DNA of 64,000 nucleotides from Rhynochetos jubatus (lineage: Eukaryota > Chordata > Aves > Eurypygiformes > Rhynochetidae), in the NCBI GenBank assembly GCA_027574665.1, contig CM050651.1, positions 5,209,501-5,273,500 on the forward strand, written 5' to 3'. The notes below the pieces were generated by a model, which was not told where the DNA came from, searched no databases, and was given only the letters and a program-made list of their open reading frames with translations. Position numbers and translations under genes: made by a program. This document shows positions 13,468 through 26,400 of the stretch, in pieces. Within the stretch, counting starts at the first letter, position 1. Every line of letters starts with the position of its first letter.

Positions 13468-13497
13468 AGCACTGAGCTGCCCAGAGATGAAGTGCAG
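13468..13497 (+). CDS. Candidate 30-base microexon
   Basis: Ten codons reading STELPRDEVQ lie between a strong acceptor (CTGCCTCTCGCTCAG) and a good donor (GTGCAG|GTATTT). The phase is 0 to 0, so the block could follow the exon candidate ending at 1447 without changing the frame. Microexons of this size exist in vertebrate genes. However, 30 open bases occur easily by chance, so everything depends on the splice motifs. Confidence 0.25.
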
Positions 13498-14917
13498 GTA
13501 TTTAGCAGCTGTTCTTTCTAACACTCAATCTACCATTTTTTCCCCCCAGACTCAAATGTAGGAGATTGACTTTTCTGTCCTAATTTTTGCTATTCAACTA
13601 TTCAATTGCCAACATCTATTTAGGTATAATTTAAGCAACAAACATACATGCTATTATCTTCTATATTCATTCTATATTTATTCTGTATAGGAATTTTTTA
13701 AAATACTCCTACTTCATGATGCTGCGGTATTTAATACATATTAACTGCATGCATTACGCAAAAGGCCAGTTTGCTTGTAAAAAAACATCAATTTACATTT
13801 TTCTTTCTGTTAGCTCTCAGCTAGTGTTATAAATAGTGGACAAAATTATCTATTTCACAGTTCCTGGTGGTAAAGAAATTTCTTAATTAATATGAACTAG
13901 TAATTATAGAAGTTAGTGTCAAAAACCACTTGAGAAATCACGTGTGATATCAAAGAATTTAATTTTTCGTCTCTGTTACCTTGCATACAAGATGACAGTA
14001 AGGGCAGCAAATAACATCTGAACATTAGATGTAGATCTGTACTATCAAAACAGAACTGCAACATACACATCTCTATTCCAAGAACAAATAGGCTCAGGTT
14101 ATTTTAGAACCTCCAGCAGTGAACATAGTAGGCTTCAGTTTGGATTTTTGGCAAGCAATTGGACCACTGAATTTAAAAAGAAAAAATAAAACCACTCCAA
14201 ACCAGAAAGAGTGTCACAGAAAAGACCTAACCAATTAATACCAGTGGATCTCCTGTTTCAGTAGCATAGAAAGTAAGTAAAATCAAATTCCCAAGAACAT
14301 AAGGAGGCAATAAGGAATGCTCAGGGTCCAAACTCACAAATTATTCTCAGTTTTGTGTTGATGTGCTTTGCATAATCCACCTTTTTTTTCTTCTACATTT
14401 ATTTCTATCTTCACTTACTTAATTTTCTCATTTTTAACTGGAAATCTATGTTCCCTCATTGCTGACTTTGCTTCAAAGAAGTGTCTGCACTTTGGTTTCA
14501 CATAAGGTTTTCATGAAAAAACTATCAAAACCATTCATGCAGTCTGCCCTGTTCTCAGGGACAAAAAAGAATATCAAAGCACTCTGTACTTATTGTAAAT
14601 GTGTGACCATCCTTCCCAGACTGCCAAAATGCAAGTCATAGCTGCGTTCCATTTTGATGAAATTCTCACAGCACAGTAATGCATCTTGAGCTTTGCGGTT
14701 CAGAAAGGAAAGTGCCAGAAATTGCATGCAGATGGAAATACACTACGAAAATAGTATTGTCCTGCAAAAACAAACCTTTTTACATCCCTGAAGGAAAAAA
14801 TACATTTTTAACTGGTTTCCATTAACAAGATTTTTATTTATATATGTATATACACACACACACATCTTTTATTCCCCATTTTCACTATTCAAATAGAAAG
14901 CATTCAGAATTTTAAAC
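13498..14917. other. Intron-like DNA with a TA/CA microsatellite
   Basis: Unique AT-rich sequence. A short dinucleotide tract at about 14840-14864 changes from TA/TG to CA repeats just before the LTR-derived block. No exon, promoter or RNA gene was recognised. Confidence 0.5.
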
Positions 14918-15508
14918 TTCTTGCGATCCAACCCAAGACAGCAACTAAGCACCACACAGCTGCTTGCTCACCCCTCCCTTCCTCCCCGGCCCCCAGGCAG
15001 GATGGGGGAACAAAACAGAAGTGTAAAAGTGAGAAAAACCATGGATTGAGATACAGACAGTTTAATAGGTGAAGCAAAAGCTGTGCACACAAGCAAAGCA
15101 AAAGAAGGAATTCATTCACCACTTCCCATCAGCAGTCAGGGTTCAGCCAAATCCAGGAAAGCAAGGCTCCATCACACATAACGGCTACGTGATAAGACAA
15201 ACACCATAACTCCCAATGTTCTCCCCTTCCCTCAGCTTTATATGACAAACACAACATCATATCATACAGGATATCCCTTGGGTCAGCTGTCCTGGCTGTG
15301 TCCCCTCCCAGCTTCTTGTGCGTCCCCAGCCTCCTCGCTGGTGTAGCGGCGTGAGAGGCACAAAAGGCTTTGACTGTGTGTAACCACTGCTCAGCAATAA
15401 TGAAAATATCCCTGTGTTATCAACACTGTTTCCTGTACAAATCCAAAACACAGCCTCATACCAGCTACTCTGAAGAAAATTCACTCTACCCCAGCCAGAA
15501 CCAGCACA
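14918..15508 (-). mobile_element. Solo LTR of an avian endogenous retrovirus
   Basis: Read on the minus strand, this starts with TGTGCTGG (15508 leftward), the same opening as the copy at 38534. It follows that copy through the whole element, with shared segments for CTGTGTTTTGGATTTGT and AAGCTGGGAGGGGACACAG. It keeps a TATAAA box (plus-strand TTTATA at 15237-15242) and an ATTAAA polyadenylation signal (plus-strand TTTAAT at 15061-15066), in the order and spacing expected for U3, R and U5. No internal retroviral sequence flanks it, so it is probably a solo LTR left by recombination. At about 590 bases it appears nearly full length. The open frame at 15257-15562 is a by-product of the LTR and not a gene. 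The right edge is certain to a few bases, the left edge less so. Confidence 0.8.
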
Positions 15509-17445
15509 CAGTCTGGAACTTTTCAATAAGGGGAAGTACAATGAAACTTGACTTGTATTCACAACACCCCTAAATCATACTACCTGACCTAGATACTTCA
15601 CATTATCAGCTTTTTATTACTTATGATTTATCATCTTAAAATAATTAGAGAGACTGATTCTTTAAATCAGTAGTCCATAAGCTGAAGATAAAAATGTACA
15701 AGTTACATACCTCTGTTCCGAAAAGCTTAATCCTTCAATTTCGTTCTTTCAGCAGAGAAGGACCATCTCCTACAATATCATATCAAAGGAAAAAAAGGAA
15801 ATAGTTTTAGGCACTAAGAAAAAAAAAATGGGTTACAATATATCAAGGTTTTGTTTCATCTGCAAGTGCGAAAGCATGCATGATTTTGTTATACAATTTA
15901 AAGCATCTAAAACATGTTCCATTTAATCATTTACACCTTGCAGCACTATTTTATTAAATACTGAAATATTTATAGCTTTTAAGACTCTAATTAAAATGTT
16001 TTCTCAAAATTATCTTGCTTATTGCATATGAAGACTTAACATAGGAAAACAGACAACCCAGTAAATATTTGAAAAAAAAAAAAAATCCATGAATATTCAC
16101 TCATGAATGGCAGAGTGAAAGCAGCAAAGCACAAAAGCTACTCTGAACATAATCTTCTCCAAAGCAGCAAAGCATAACCAGATCTAACTCATGTGGCTAC
16201 AACAACTTGTAACTGTCTCTTCAAAATGCTTTGGTTATGAATATAGGAAATTAGAGATAAGCAATTTTAGACTATCAGGAGTGTAATAGACCATTTTTGT
16301 CCCCTCATTTTCAAAAGCAACACAACAATGGACCTACTCAGCTGATCCTTTAAACATAGCAAAGCAGAGAAGCTAGATAGAAGCACATGTTAAAACTGAA
16401 CTGCTGGGTTAAAACAACTAGTCCCACAGACATGGGAAAACATTCACTTCTGCAAGAGATGCACGTTCCTGCCTCTGCTGCCTCTACCACTACTGGCAGT
16501 CTGCACCTTCCCATAGAGGGAAAAGATCCTCTCTTACCCTTCACTAGAAATCTCTCTTCTGTTCCGCTTTTTCCTTTTAAGATGAAACCTTAAACCCATG
16601 TATATCCAGAACACCAGCTCCCAGGACTTTTACTCGCAGAGGAAGGACTTTATTTTAATCAAAGAGCAGGGTACACGAGCAGGGCTGTGGTAATCTGGCT
16701 GCTTTCCTAAATTGTTCTTCTGTGATACAATTCATCTGCACAAGGGACCAGCACTTCCACATGCTTGAGGCCTTCACACGGTTTAAATACAGGGATGTCT
16801 AACTGTCAAAGCCTACAGAGGTACCAGCGTAAGACAGGCATCCATCGACAGCCACACCAAGGCAGAGATCCTGCTCCTACGTGGACAGCACCTCCCAGGC
16901 ACCTCCCACTCATTATTTGGGAGCAGCCACCTACTTATGGCTTTCCTGAGACCCGAGGTCAAAAATGGAGCAAGGAGAGCTATGCAAATGATTCAAGCGC
17001 AGAGAAGGGAAATAGAGAGGACCAGGAAAGTACTGTTACAGCATTACTCGTCCTCTCTCTGACCTAACAGCAGCTGGAAGGATACCAAGCTCCTGCAGTT
17101 AGGTATCTACGTTCCACTTGGCGCCCAAAATGGTAGTGACCCCAGGGAATACCGCACTAAGCCCCAAAATTATATGGAGGATATGTAGTATTTACATACC
17201 TGAGTGTCCTTTGCTTTATTTAGAAATGGATTTGTACTAAGATGCCTAAATAATTACATACCATTTATCAGCTGCATCAACAATTTACTGATTTCAGATA
17301 AAGTCAGTTTGGATTTGTATAAGCATATGGACTAAATATTTACCAGACATAATGGCATTCTTCAAACAAAACTCTCACATTGCTAATGCAGGCGATGCAA
17401 TAAAAATTACTACTCTTCCATAATTTATTTATAACAATTGTTGTA
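15509..17445. other. Intron-like DNA; possible old retroviral trace near 17.1 kb
   Basis: Mostly unique. The part from 16600 to 17160 is more GC-rich than its surroundings. At 17119-17133 it contains TGGCGCCCAAAATGG, which resembles the tRNA-type primer-binding site next to many retroviral LTRs. I see no clear LTR with TATA and polyadenylation signals directly upstream, so this is only a hint. The 100-codon frame at 16765-17067 has no splice sites or recognised domain. Confidence 0.35.
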
Positions 17446-17582
17446 GGTTTGATTGGTGTTTTTTTGGTTTGGGTGGGGGTTTGGGTAGTTTTTTTTCATT
17501 GGTTGGTTTGGGGTTTTTTGGTTGTTGGTTTTTTTGTTTGTTTGGGGGTTTTTTGGTGGTTTTTGTTTTGTTTTGTTTTTTT
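17446..17582. repeat. G/T-rich low-complexity tract
   Basis: About 137 bases composed almost only of G and T on the plus strand, with many runs of three to five Gs spaced by T runs. It ends in a T run followed by AAG. The G-run pattern could support G-quadruplex formation. A second shorter tract of the same type lies at 17753-17817, ending TTTTTTTAAAT. Confidence 0.9.
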
Positions 17583-17752
17583 AAGAAACTGGTGAAAGAC
17601 CCTGATTTAAAACAGATAATACTTTAAAACCATATTTAAAATGCTGGAGGCATTTGACATTTCTAGATGACATCATTTTCATTTCCCCCTGAAAAGGAAA
17701 TACAAATGAGTGCTATCATTCTTGTTATGTTTCTTTACATTTTCAGGAGCAG

Positions 17753-17817
17753 CTTTTTTGTTTGTTTGGAGGTGGAGTGTGTGTGTGTGGTTTGTTTGGT
17801 GATTTTTTTTTTTTTTA
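17753..17817. repeat. G/T-rich tract with short GT microsatellite
   Basis: T and G runs surround a (GT)n stretch near 17778-17790, and the tract ends in a T run of about 14 followed by AAAT. It directly precedes the minus-strand LTR fragment at about 17830. Confidence 0.85.
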
Positions 17818-17829
17818 AATCAGGTTATA

Positions 17830-18279
17830 GATGGGCTTGCAGTGGGTCAGGCTTGGCTGTCTGCTAGCTGCTCACCCAGCTGCTCTCTCACTCCCCCTCA
17901 CCAGCAAGACAGGGGAGAAAGCAAGCAGAAAAAGGCTCAAGGGTGTAGGATGAGGACAGGGAGATGGCTCACCAGTTACCAGCACAAGCCAAACAGACTC
18001 AGCCTGGGGAAGATTTATTTAATCCATTGCCAATTAAGAACAGAGTATTATAGTGAGAAACAAAAACAAAACTAAAAATACCTTCCCTCCTTCCCAGGCT
18101 CAACTTCACTGCTGAATCTTCTGCCTGCCCCCTTGAGGGGCTGAGCCGTGCCCTGTGGCAGGCAGGCCTGTCAGAGCTGTCTGGAACCAGCCGTGTCCCC
18201 CACAGGCAGCCCCCGCCTCTCCTCAGAGGCCACCCTGCAGCCCGCTGGTACCAGTACCTGGGCACCCACACCCAATACT
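17830..18279 (-). mobile_element. Avian ERV LTR fragment, second family
   Basis: On the minus strand this starts near 18279 with a TATTGGGT-type opening and runs through a block (about 17940-18120) that I recognise from a long LTR family common in bird genomes. The recognisable plus-strand segments are GGACAGGGAGAT, CAAACAGACTCAGCCTGGGG and the segment ending AACTTCACTGCTGAATCTTC. An AATAAA signal lies on the minus strand (plus-strand TTTATT at 18014-18019). At about 450 bases it looks shorter than the family's usual length, with the repetitive central part missing. Flanking coding retroviral sequence is absent. The left edge is approximate. The open frames at 17842-18405 on both strands are by-products. 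Confidence 0.65.
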
Positions 18280-20714
18280 GGGCTCAAAAGCCATTCCACT
18301 TTCACAGCTTGGGGCCTTTTCATTTCCAAAGCCCTCTTAGTAACAAACTCACTCTTGTTTTGTGCGGCTTCCCTTCCACCATCATTAGCTTTAAAAACCA
18401 TTTAAAGTGTTGGGGTTCTTCCCCCCAGGGTCCAGTTGGGTGATTTATTGCTGTTAACTGAAATATCCGTTAAAAAGCCTATCTAATCCCCCAGTAAGAG
18501 ACAAAGATGAAGAAAACACCTAACTTCCAATATCAACTTTTACATTCTGTAAAGGGCATACCATCTTGAAATGGATAGTCAAATCAGTACTGTCTCAGGG
18601 GTTTTTTTCTGATGTCCATTTACTATAAATACATATAGGTAAGTGCAAATATTTCATGCATGACCAAATCCTTGATGCTACAAGTGTGTGGGAAAAGATG
18701 TGTCCTGCTCTGACTTTGGAAGCATTCGGTACTGCCCATGCTCTAACTCATTCAACGAGCTTGAAATATACAGTAATAAACTCAAGTATTTTAGCCTCCT
18801 TAAGATTTGGGCTTAATTTTTTTCTCTCTCATTTCTTTTATCACAATGATGGAAGAAATTAACCGTCTCAAATAGTTAACAATATATTTTAAGCTTTGAA
18901 ATATTACGCTGAAGCGATAACTGATTAGTATTCACATTTTCAAATAAAGGCAAACACCATTAGATATGCCAGAGGAAAGGAGCTTGAAGCTAAGCACACA
19001 ATTCAAACAAGTTGATAAGATACAGATCACTAAGGGACATGTTCCCCCATGGAAAGTCATAAATGTCAAAAGGTTAGAACTTTGAAATGGGTGCATTCCA
19101 AAAAAACCCCTAACTCATTTTATAATTTCTGTCAAAAAGGAAAAAAAAAAAAAAAAAAGAAGTCCAGTGCCTATGAAATAGTAACAGTTATGGAATTAGA
19201 TATACAGCAAATATTTACCTATAATACATGTTATACAAATATTTGGTGGCAAAATTATATTCATTTTCTACTTTTTATTCCCTGCTAAATACCAAATCAA
19301 TTACACTTGTGAAAAAGCGATAAAACTGAACTACTGTCAGACTGCTGTGGCCTCACAAAATGTATTTATGGAGACAACTTGCACAAAGACCTAGCTTAAT
19401 CTCTAGATTCTTGGTTAAATTATGTTTCTGAAAACGTAAAAGAGGAGTTGGCAGCCTTAAAAAAAACCCTAAACAAACAAACAAAACCCCCACCCCACCA
19501 TGTTACCAATAGAACACCTTTGATACACTCAAAGTTACCCTTAATCCTCTAATACACTTCTATGGAGTTCATCTAAATATTAAGATCCTCAATTTTGCAC
19601 GTGCACATCTTCAAATGCTGCAAGAATTCTTACAAGTTAAACTTGATGTTATTCTGTTACCGTGATTTGCATGTATTATTACCTTTACACTCCACTACAA
19701 AGGACTAGAAAATACTACAGACTACAATATACTCCTCCATCATCTTCTTAAACGGTTGAGAAAGTTTTGGGTTGTTACAATGCACACTCTGGAAACTCAT
19801 CCCAGAAATAAGATAATGGCTACTCTGTTAAAACAAATTGTAAAACCCGTCATTACTTGAGGAGGTGCGCTCTAAATGTATAAATCCTGACTGGCAGTCA
19901 ATTAGTTATTACTTTACCACTTGCCCACACACTCATTTTTAAGTTAATGTTTTTGCACTCCCTCTCCCTAAAGACCCACTAGAACTTTATGAAATACAGT
20001 GACACAAAACTCCGACACAGTCCTTGCTACAAAATATGCCTCAGATGGCAATTAATCAAAGGATGCCATGAGCTCAACAAAACCTTCAATAAATACGACA
20101 GGACTGAACATCTACAGCCATTGTTTCAGCTGTAAATCTTGTGAATGCTTTTTACTGTAGCAACAAATTGCTAATAAATTCAACTTGCATTACCAGAAGC
20201 ATATAAAGGACAGGATACACTTCATGATGTTTTTTCAGTGTCCTCCCCAAGCCCATGTACTCAGGCATATTGCTTCCAGAAATATTTTATAGTTAGCAGT
20301 GATACACTGTCCCCCCTACCCTCTCCTATGACTGATGAGACAGAGAACGTTGACTGAATGACATTGCCTGGCATTACGTCCCTCTCGCTCAAAAGAGATG
20401 GGAGGCTTTATGCTTACAATTCACATTAGCTTTAGCAGCAACCATCAACATTAATTGCACATGTATCATTGGGCAAATAGACTTCTTAAAAATACCCAAC
20501 AAAACAATAGTAGAAGTGTTGTCCGTGCAAAAGTGATGGTGTCTTCTATCTAGCGTTCTTGTAATGCATATATTCAATAAATGGGACTGACAAGCCAGCC
20601 ACAGCTAAGGTTACTCAGTGAAGAGTCTCAAATTCTCAAAGTACTTCAAATACTAATTGAATAAAGCAGTGTAATGGATAGGAATTTCCCATCTATGTTC
20701 GTTTCATTTCAAAG
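18280..20714. other. Intron-like DNA, no supported gene
   Basis: Unique AT-rich DNA with an A run at 19141-19158 and an A/C-rich tract at 19456-19500, which is the reverse complement of the G/T-rich tracts elsewhere and begins CTTAAAAAAAA. A pyrimidine-rich region (20690-20713) leads into the acceptor of the next exon. Confidence 0.5.
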
Positions 20715-20874
20715 AAGAAATGATTCCTCCCGTGAGATATACAGAGGCATTCACATCCCGCGTGGCTTTAATCCCTACCAACTACAAAGGCCGCTGGCTT
20801 GTTTTTAACTCTGACCTCATATTACCACGTTTTGTTCTGAATGAGGACATGATAGATCCAAAAGAGAGAAACAG
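20715..20874 (+). CDS. Internal exon, unrecognised protein (chain exon A)
   Basis: 160 bases between an acceptor (TTCGTTTCATTTCAAAG before 20715) and a good donor (AAACAG|GTACTG after 20874). Phase is 1 to 2 and all 53 codons are open. The peptide starts EEMIPPVRYTEAFTSRVALI, continues NYKGRWLVFNSDLILPRF and ends DPKERN plus a split codon AG. The mix of aromatic, hydrophobic and charged residues reads like folded protein, unlike the random frames nearby. An in-frame ATG at 20720 is probably internal, since no promoter or first-exon context is visible. The split AG gives Arg with the first base of any of the next candidates. I do not recognise the family. The acceptor could shift by three bases (AAGAAG). 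Confidence 0.5.
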
Positions 20875-23470
20875 GTACTGTTTGACATTAGCCAAAAAAC
20901 AGACTAACCAAAAATTATCACAACCCTTATGCCTCAGGTCTAGGGATCTCTATTGGTGCTAAGTTGGTTTAGATTCAGGCTGATCCAGGTTGAACATACA
21001 TGGCTCATCAGCAAGCTGTGCTCTGTGTAACACAGTAGTTGGCTACTGACAACAGCATACACTGGCTTGGGGCAGGCAGGGAACCATTCAGACAAAGCTA
21101 GCAGGACAGGTGTCTGCTTTTCACTTATCTCATTGTACCCTTGATGTTCTTACTCAACTTCGCTTCTTCATTTCTTGGAGATTTGAAACCCAGAATCAAC
21201 TGCAGCCTTCAGAAATGTAAAGCCAATTGAGCAAAAGGATTAAAGATCTGAAGGTCTCTTTCTCTCTCTTCACATCCTCACCTAATTACTAAAAAATAAC
21301 CAAAGAGAGAAATAAAAGTGTTCCATAGAAATACAACTTGGTTGCACCTACCCCAATAAGAGGAGGTAAAGATAACATTATAACCACTTCTCTGATACAG
21401 TTCAGCATAACTTGTTGAGTCAGAAAAGACTGCAAATTTAAAGTTTAACCCAGAGACTAACACCTCTGTTTTCTGGGCTCTCTGCATTTTGCTGGTGTTC
21501 ATCCTTAAGGAGTCCTATGCAGCTCTGCTGTGTTAGTGTTTTCACAGCTGGCCATCCGCTTTCAGGAAGTGGAGCCATATAAAACTAAGGGGAAGCAACA
21601 GCTTGGTAGACTCTCGCTACTAAGAACAGAGATGAAGAGATTTCAGTAGAGAAAAGGGGGAAGAGGAACTGGAGGAAGAAGTGACTCCCTCATAAAACTC
21701 ATCTCAAAACCCCAGTTATTTTCTCAAAATCTTACAAATCCCATTCTATAGAAATACTTGGCATCGTGAAGGGTACCAATATTCAGAGGTCAATTATTTT
21801 GCAAACATGGAGTCACAATGGTCACTAATGTAAAAATAAACAAACAATGCTGGTAGGTAAGGAAGTAACTTAGTATATAAAAGTATTTTTTCAGTTAGGA
21901 AGAGTTACCTTTCCAAAAAAAAAAAAAAAAACCAACAAAAAACCAACAAAATTTTTAAGGAAACAATATTTCAATTGGGCACTTACTTTATTAAGTTAAA
22001 AAAAAAGCAGAAAGTACCTTCTGTTGCCAGGAGAACCATTAGTATCAGTACATGACATGGGTTTCCAGACACCTTTCTAGTAAGTTTTGTTTGGTTAAAG
22101 ACATACAGGTGGAATTTTCTGAAGAAACTGTAAACAGCTGTATTACAGCAACAGATACCAGCTCCCAAGAGGTTTGATTACCTTCTGCTTGGAGACTGAG
22201 CAACTGATTGTAAGAAGATACCTGGTTTTAGAAGGTGCTGCCACTGGTGTTTCGTTAGTTGGCATTTAACAGAGACCAAAACAGGTATATATGTTTGGTT
22301 CAGGGAAGTTTAAGGGAAAGCTGCTTATTCTTTCACAAACTAATCCTTCTTCCCTTGTGTTCAGTCACATAATAGTCTGCAGTTCACAAGTACCAAATAC
22401 TTGCTAGCATTGTAAAGATGGAATCAATAGTATAATCCTATTAAATTCTGCAATGCAGGCTACTTTTCAGATATACAGTAGAATCCTCTTAAATTGATTT
22501 TTTTTTTTTTTTTAAATAAAAGGTAGGGATATGTGAGGCTCTAGCTCGAAACCTAAAAAGTATTGTCTACATAATGCTCTTAAGGTAGCGGTTCAGTCTG
22601 TTTTCCTCTGCAGTTTCTGTATATTGTCTGGCATCTAACTGTCACAATTAAATAGATGATCTTCCAAAATAAAGCCCAACATTCCTTAGTCATTGTTACC
22701 ATAGAGCAAGGAAATAATTGATGAGCTTACTCACATAAGGCTTCAGTAAGGACCAATACTTCCATTTGCAGGTGAGCTATTGACACCTATTTCCAAAATT
22801 CCCTCACTAACATGATCAGTTTGTTCTTATTTACACCGAAACCTAGTGTTACCTTCTGCTGGAGTGCCTTTCCAGATATTAGCTCTTGTACAGTTTATAC
22901 CACCCCAAACTTCATCTATTTATATACGAAGATTGCAGGATCTTTAAATCTATTTTGAATAACTATCACGTTTGAACCTATTGGAAGATTTAATCCCTTT
23001 CCCTCACACTGCATGAGGAGAAGTACCACCTGTCACACTAGCTACCTGACTCTTGCCTCAACGAAAATGAATGTTATCTACCCTAGGCCACACACAGGCC
23101 ACCACAGCTAAGCAGTGTGAGTTCTGGTGGCACTGTCTGACGGGCAGACCTAGATTTTCCATTCTACCACAGCAAATACCACCATAGCTCATACATATCC
23201 CCAGACTGCCTGCTATTTTTCTCATGTGTTTCAGAGCAAAGAAACTACACACAGAAAATGAAGTAATTCTTTCTCTGCTTCCCTAGAAAAGACCATCTTC
23301 AAATGTCCTACTTTCCCTGTACTACGAATGCTTCCCAGTTGTGCAGCCACTGTAGAGAGATCCTATGATATTAGCAGATGTACAAAAAAAAATCAGGGCC
23401 TTCGCAATACCTCAACTACCTCGAGGCATATAAAAATCTGCAACTACAATTTGCAACTCCAGATCTTAGC

Positions 23471-23498
23471 AACTCTATGATCAGAACTCTATGATCAT
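23471..23498. repeat. 14-base tandem repeat, two copies
   Basis: AACTCTATGATCA occurs twice in direct succession (units 23471-23484 and 23485-23498), identical except for the last base. Confidence 0.9.
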
Positions 23499-26400
23499 TG
23501 ACATTGCCCAAAATACAATGATTTCTCATTTCTCCAAGCAATAAATGTATGTACTCCATTTTCCTAATTTGATGCATTATGCAGATTAATCTTTATTGCT
23601 AGTGCCAAACCAATACCAGAGCTTCTATATCGACAAGTCTTCAACAGCATCCCTCACACAGCACTAGCTAGACACCACCTCCTCTGAAACAGAGTTGGTA
23701 GAAACAGACAAGAGCTGAAGGCCAGGCAATGACTCCGCTTGACCTACTGGTGCAACAGGGCCATGAGGGAGCTGCAGAGAGCACCCAGAACCTGCCTTTG
23801 CCCCATCCATCTTTCACATTTGAAATTAATCTCTCAATAGATGACACCATGCTACAGAAGTTTGGGATTGACAGGAAGAAAAAAAAAAAGCGCAAGTGTA
23901 GCAACCTCATTAGGATTCTGCTCTCAAAGGCTCCACACAGCTTTGTCTTTTGAAGAGTAAAAGCTGCTTAACAAGTCAGCAATAGCTCGTCCCCCCCAGA
24001 ACAGCTATGGTAACAGCCTTCACTGCACAAACACGTTTCTTGAACTACTTTCCCAAGTCTCCGCTAATGCGAACCTGTGGAGTGAAATAAATGCAAGACA
24101 GCTCTTTTGTCTCCCTGCTTTTTTTAAACACTTTGCATGACAAGTATATCACTCCTGTTTCCTGTCTTTCACCTTCTGTTAGAAATAATTCATCAGAATA
24201 CACATCTCTGAGATTAGGGATAAGCAGTTTATTTGATTAAGTCCCCAGAGTCAGTTGTCACAACTGCAGCCAAAGTTAGCCTAAGATTTCGGAGGATTTC
24301 TGTCCAAGAGGAGCCAGTTGGCAGTGCACTTCAAGATGTACTTGTTCAAGCATTTGAGCAAACTTTTTAAAGTTAACAGTAAGGCTTTTGGGTGGTTATG
24401 CAATTATGTTAATCAGAGGACCACACCAAATTACCCATCCCAATAAAACAAGCTTAGCTCTCCTCATTTTTGGAGACAAGCAAGCAGAAGTGTTGATTTT
24501 CCCCCTTTACTCCCATTTTCTCTCAAAATCTGGACACCAGCCTCTCCCAGAACGCAAGCACCTAGCTGCCTGTACTGCAGCACCTGGAGCCTGTGGGGAA
24601 GTGCACTCAAGTGCCACATCAGTTTGAGGAAGAGGCAGCGTGTTGCTTTTGCACTCCGGACACTTTGTGGCTACTTCATCTAGCCTGAAAAAATTCCTCT
24701 TGAAATAATAGCCATAGAAATAAGTTAAATTACATAAGCGCTGTCATACAGGTGTCCAGTATTAAACTCCATGGACCACCATTCTCTCACCTTGCACGAA
24801 ACCTGAAGGAAAAGCTGTGCTTCTGTACAAGCAACAGGTGTGGAGCAAACTATATTACGCCCTTGCTCAGCAGCTGGTCCAAAGGTTTATGTAATCCTCC
24901 ATGGGAATTTGATCCCTTCTGTACAAATTTCAGCCACCAAGCTTCAGTGTTCTGTTACAAACATCACCAAAATATTAAACACTTGCTTTAAAAATTTTCT
25001 ACCATACACTAGCCTTCTGAAACCATGAACCCTGGGCACAAAGGGCAGGAAGCATGCACTTATTAACAGAATATGTGAAAAGCAAATGCTTTCCTGACTA
25101 ATAAATCACAATAGCAGCATTAATGTCAAGAGTGAATGAATGAAAACCGCAAAGCAGAGGTAATTTTTCAATTTGAGACTTCTACTGATAAAAACTCTAC
25201 GTTAGCTGAAATAAAGCGTCGGTTGTCCCAGTCCTTATACATACACGTTTCTATAGAGTGGAATCAGATCTGGAAATAAAGCATTTAGAATCTGATATAC
25301 ATTTGATTCATCCACAGTTCCAAACACAGGAGGCGAATCTATTCTTTTTTGAAGAGTTGCTAATGTCAGTACTGTTTTCCTTCTCACTGCTCCATCCCTT
25401 TGCCCTTAGGATATTTGAATTGCAGAAGCACAAACCACATTGTACTCCCAAAAGCACACCACTGACACACCCAGCACCGATTATGTAGAACCACACATTT
25501 TATTTACAAAGCATAGGAAATTCTAAGCATTTTAGAAATTCTCAAACATGCATGCTTAAGGTAACATATGCAGTGCCGTGTTCAGTCAGAACATGTTCAG
25601 GGACTCAACTCTTCAAGAAGTCCCAGAATTTCTAAAACACATGAGCCATGCCCTCTGAACAGGCCAGAGAGATGATCTTGTAGCAGCATGTCTTTCACCA
25701 CCCCTGGAACAAAGAGGACCATTTAGAAAGCAGTGGTTGAAACGCCCAGACACAGGACACAGCAGTAGCACTGATTTCCCTGAACAGCACAGAGCTCTAC
25801 TGAAAAGAGCTACAGGATTAACAAGTCAGATTTTTCATGATTTTGAACATTTTCTGCTTAAATTTAGTAAACAGAGGCCTGTATGCCTCAGGAGTGAGAG
25901 AGCAGACTACTGCATAAAAACCTTCATTCAGAACAGCTTGAAGGTCCACATACTTCCTATGAAAATAATTTTTATTGCTTTCTTCCTTCCTTCCTCTTTA
26001 TAGACAGAATAAATAGAAACACCAAAAAACCCCAAAACAACAACGTGGTTTTTAAGAGGCACAGACAAATTGGCAGAGAAGAGAGAACAGTCACATTTCT
26101 AGGATGGCTTTGTGTTATTTTTACATGTACAAGAGAAACATCACTGATCTTGAAGTATTATACAGAATATGACTGATTCAAGCTGGTGGTACTGAGGCAA
26201 AGAAGATGAAACACACCCTGCACATTCAGTGATTCATTTAGATACAAATCAGAGAAAACAGAAAAGCATGCATAGATGATAAGGTGTGGGAATCAGAAAC
26301 AGAGTGCTCAAGCAGGACATACAGTGCTTAAAAAGACTCACCTAGGTGAATAAAAGAGCAGAAAGTCTCAGTGTTTCCAAACAGCCTGACAGAGCAAGAG

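Noticed and set aside
15257..15562. 101-codon minus-strand open frame
   Set aside because: It lies almost entirely in the LTR at 14918-15508. The same peptide pieces appear in translation of the 38534 copy, so it reflects the repeat.
23729..23910. Protein-like plus frame ending in a lysine run
   Set aside because: The lysines come from an A run, an in-frame stop lies just upstream at 23699, and acceptor and donor are both poor. The minus strand is equally open.
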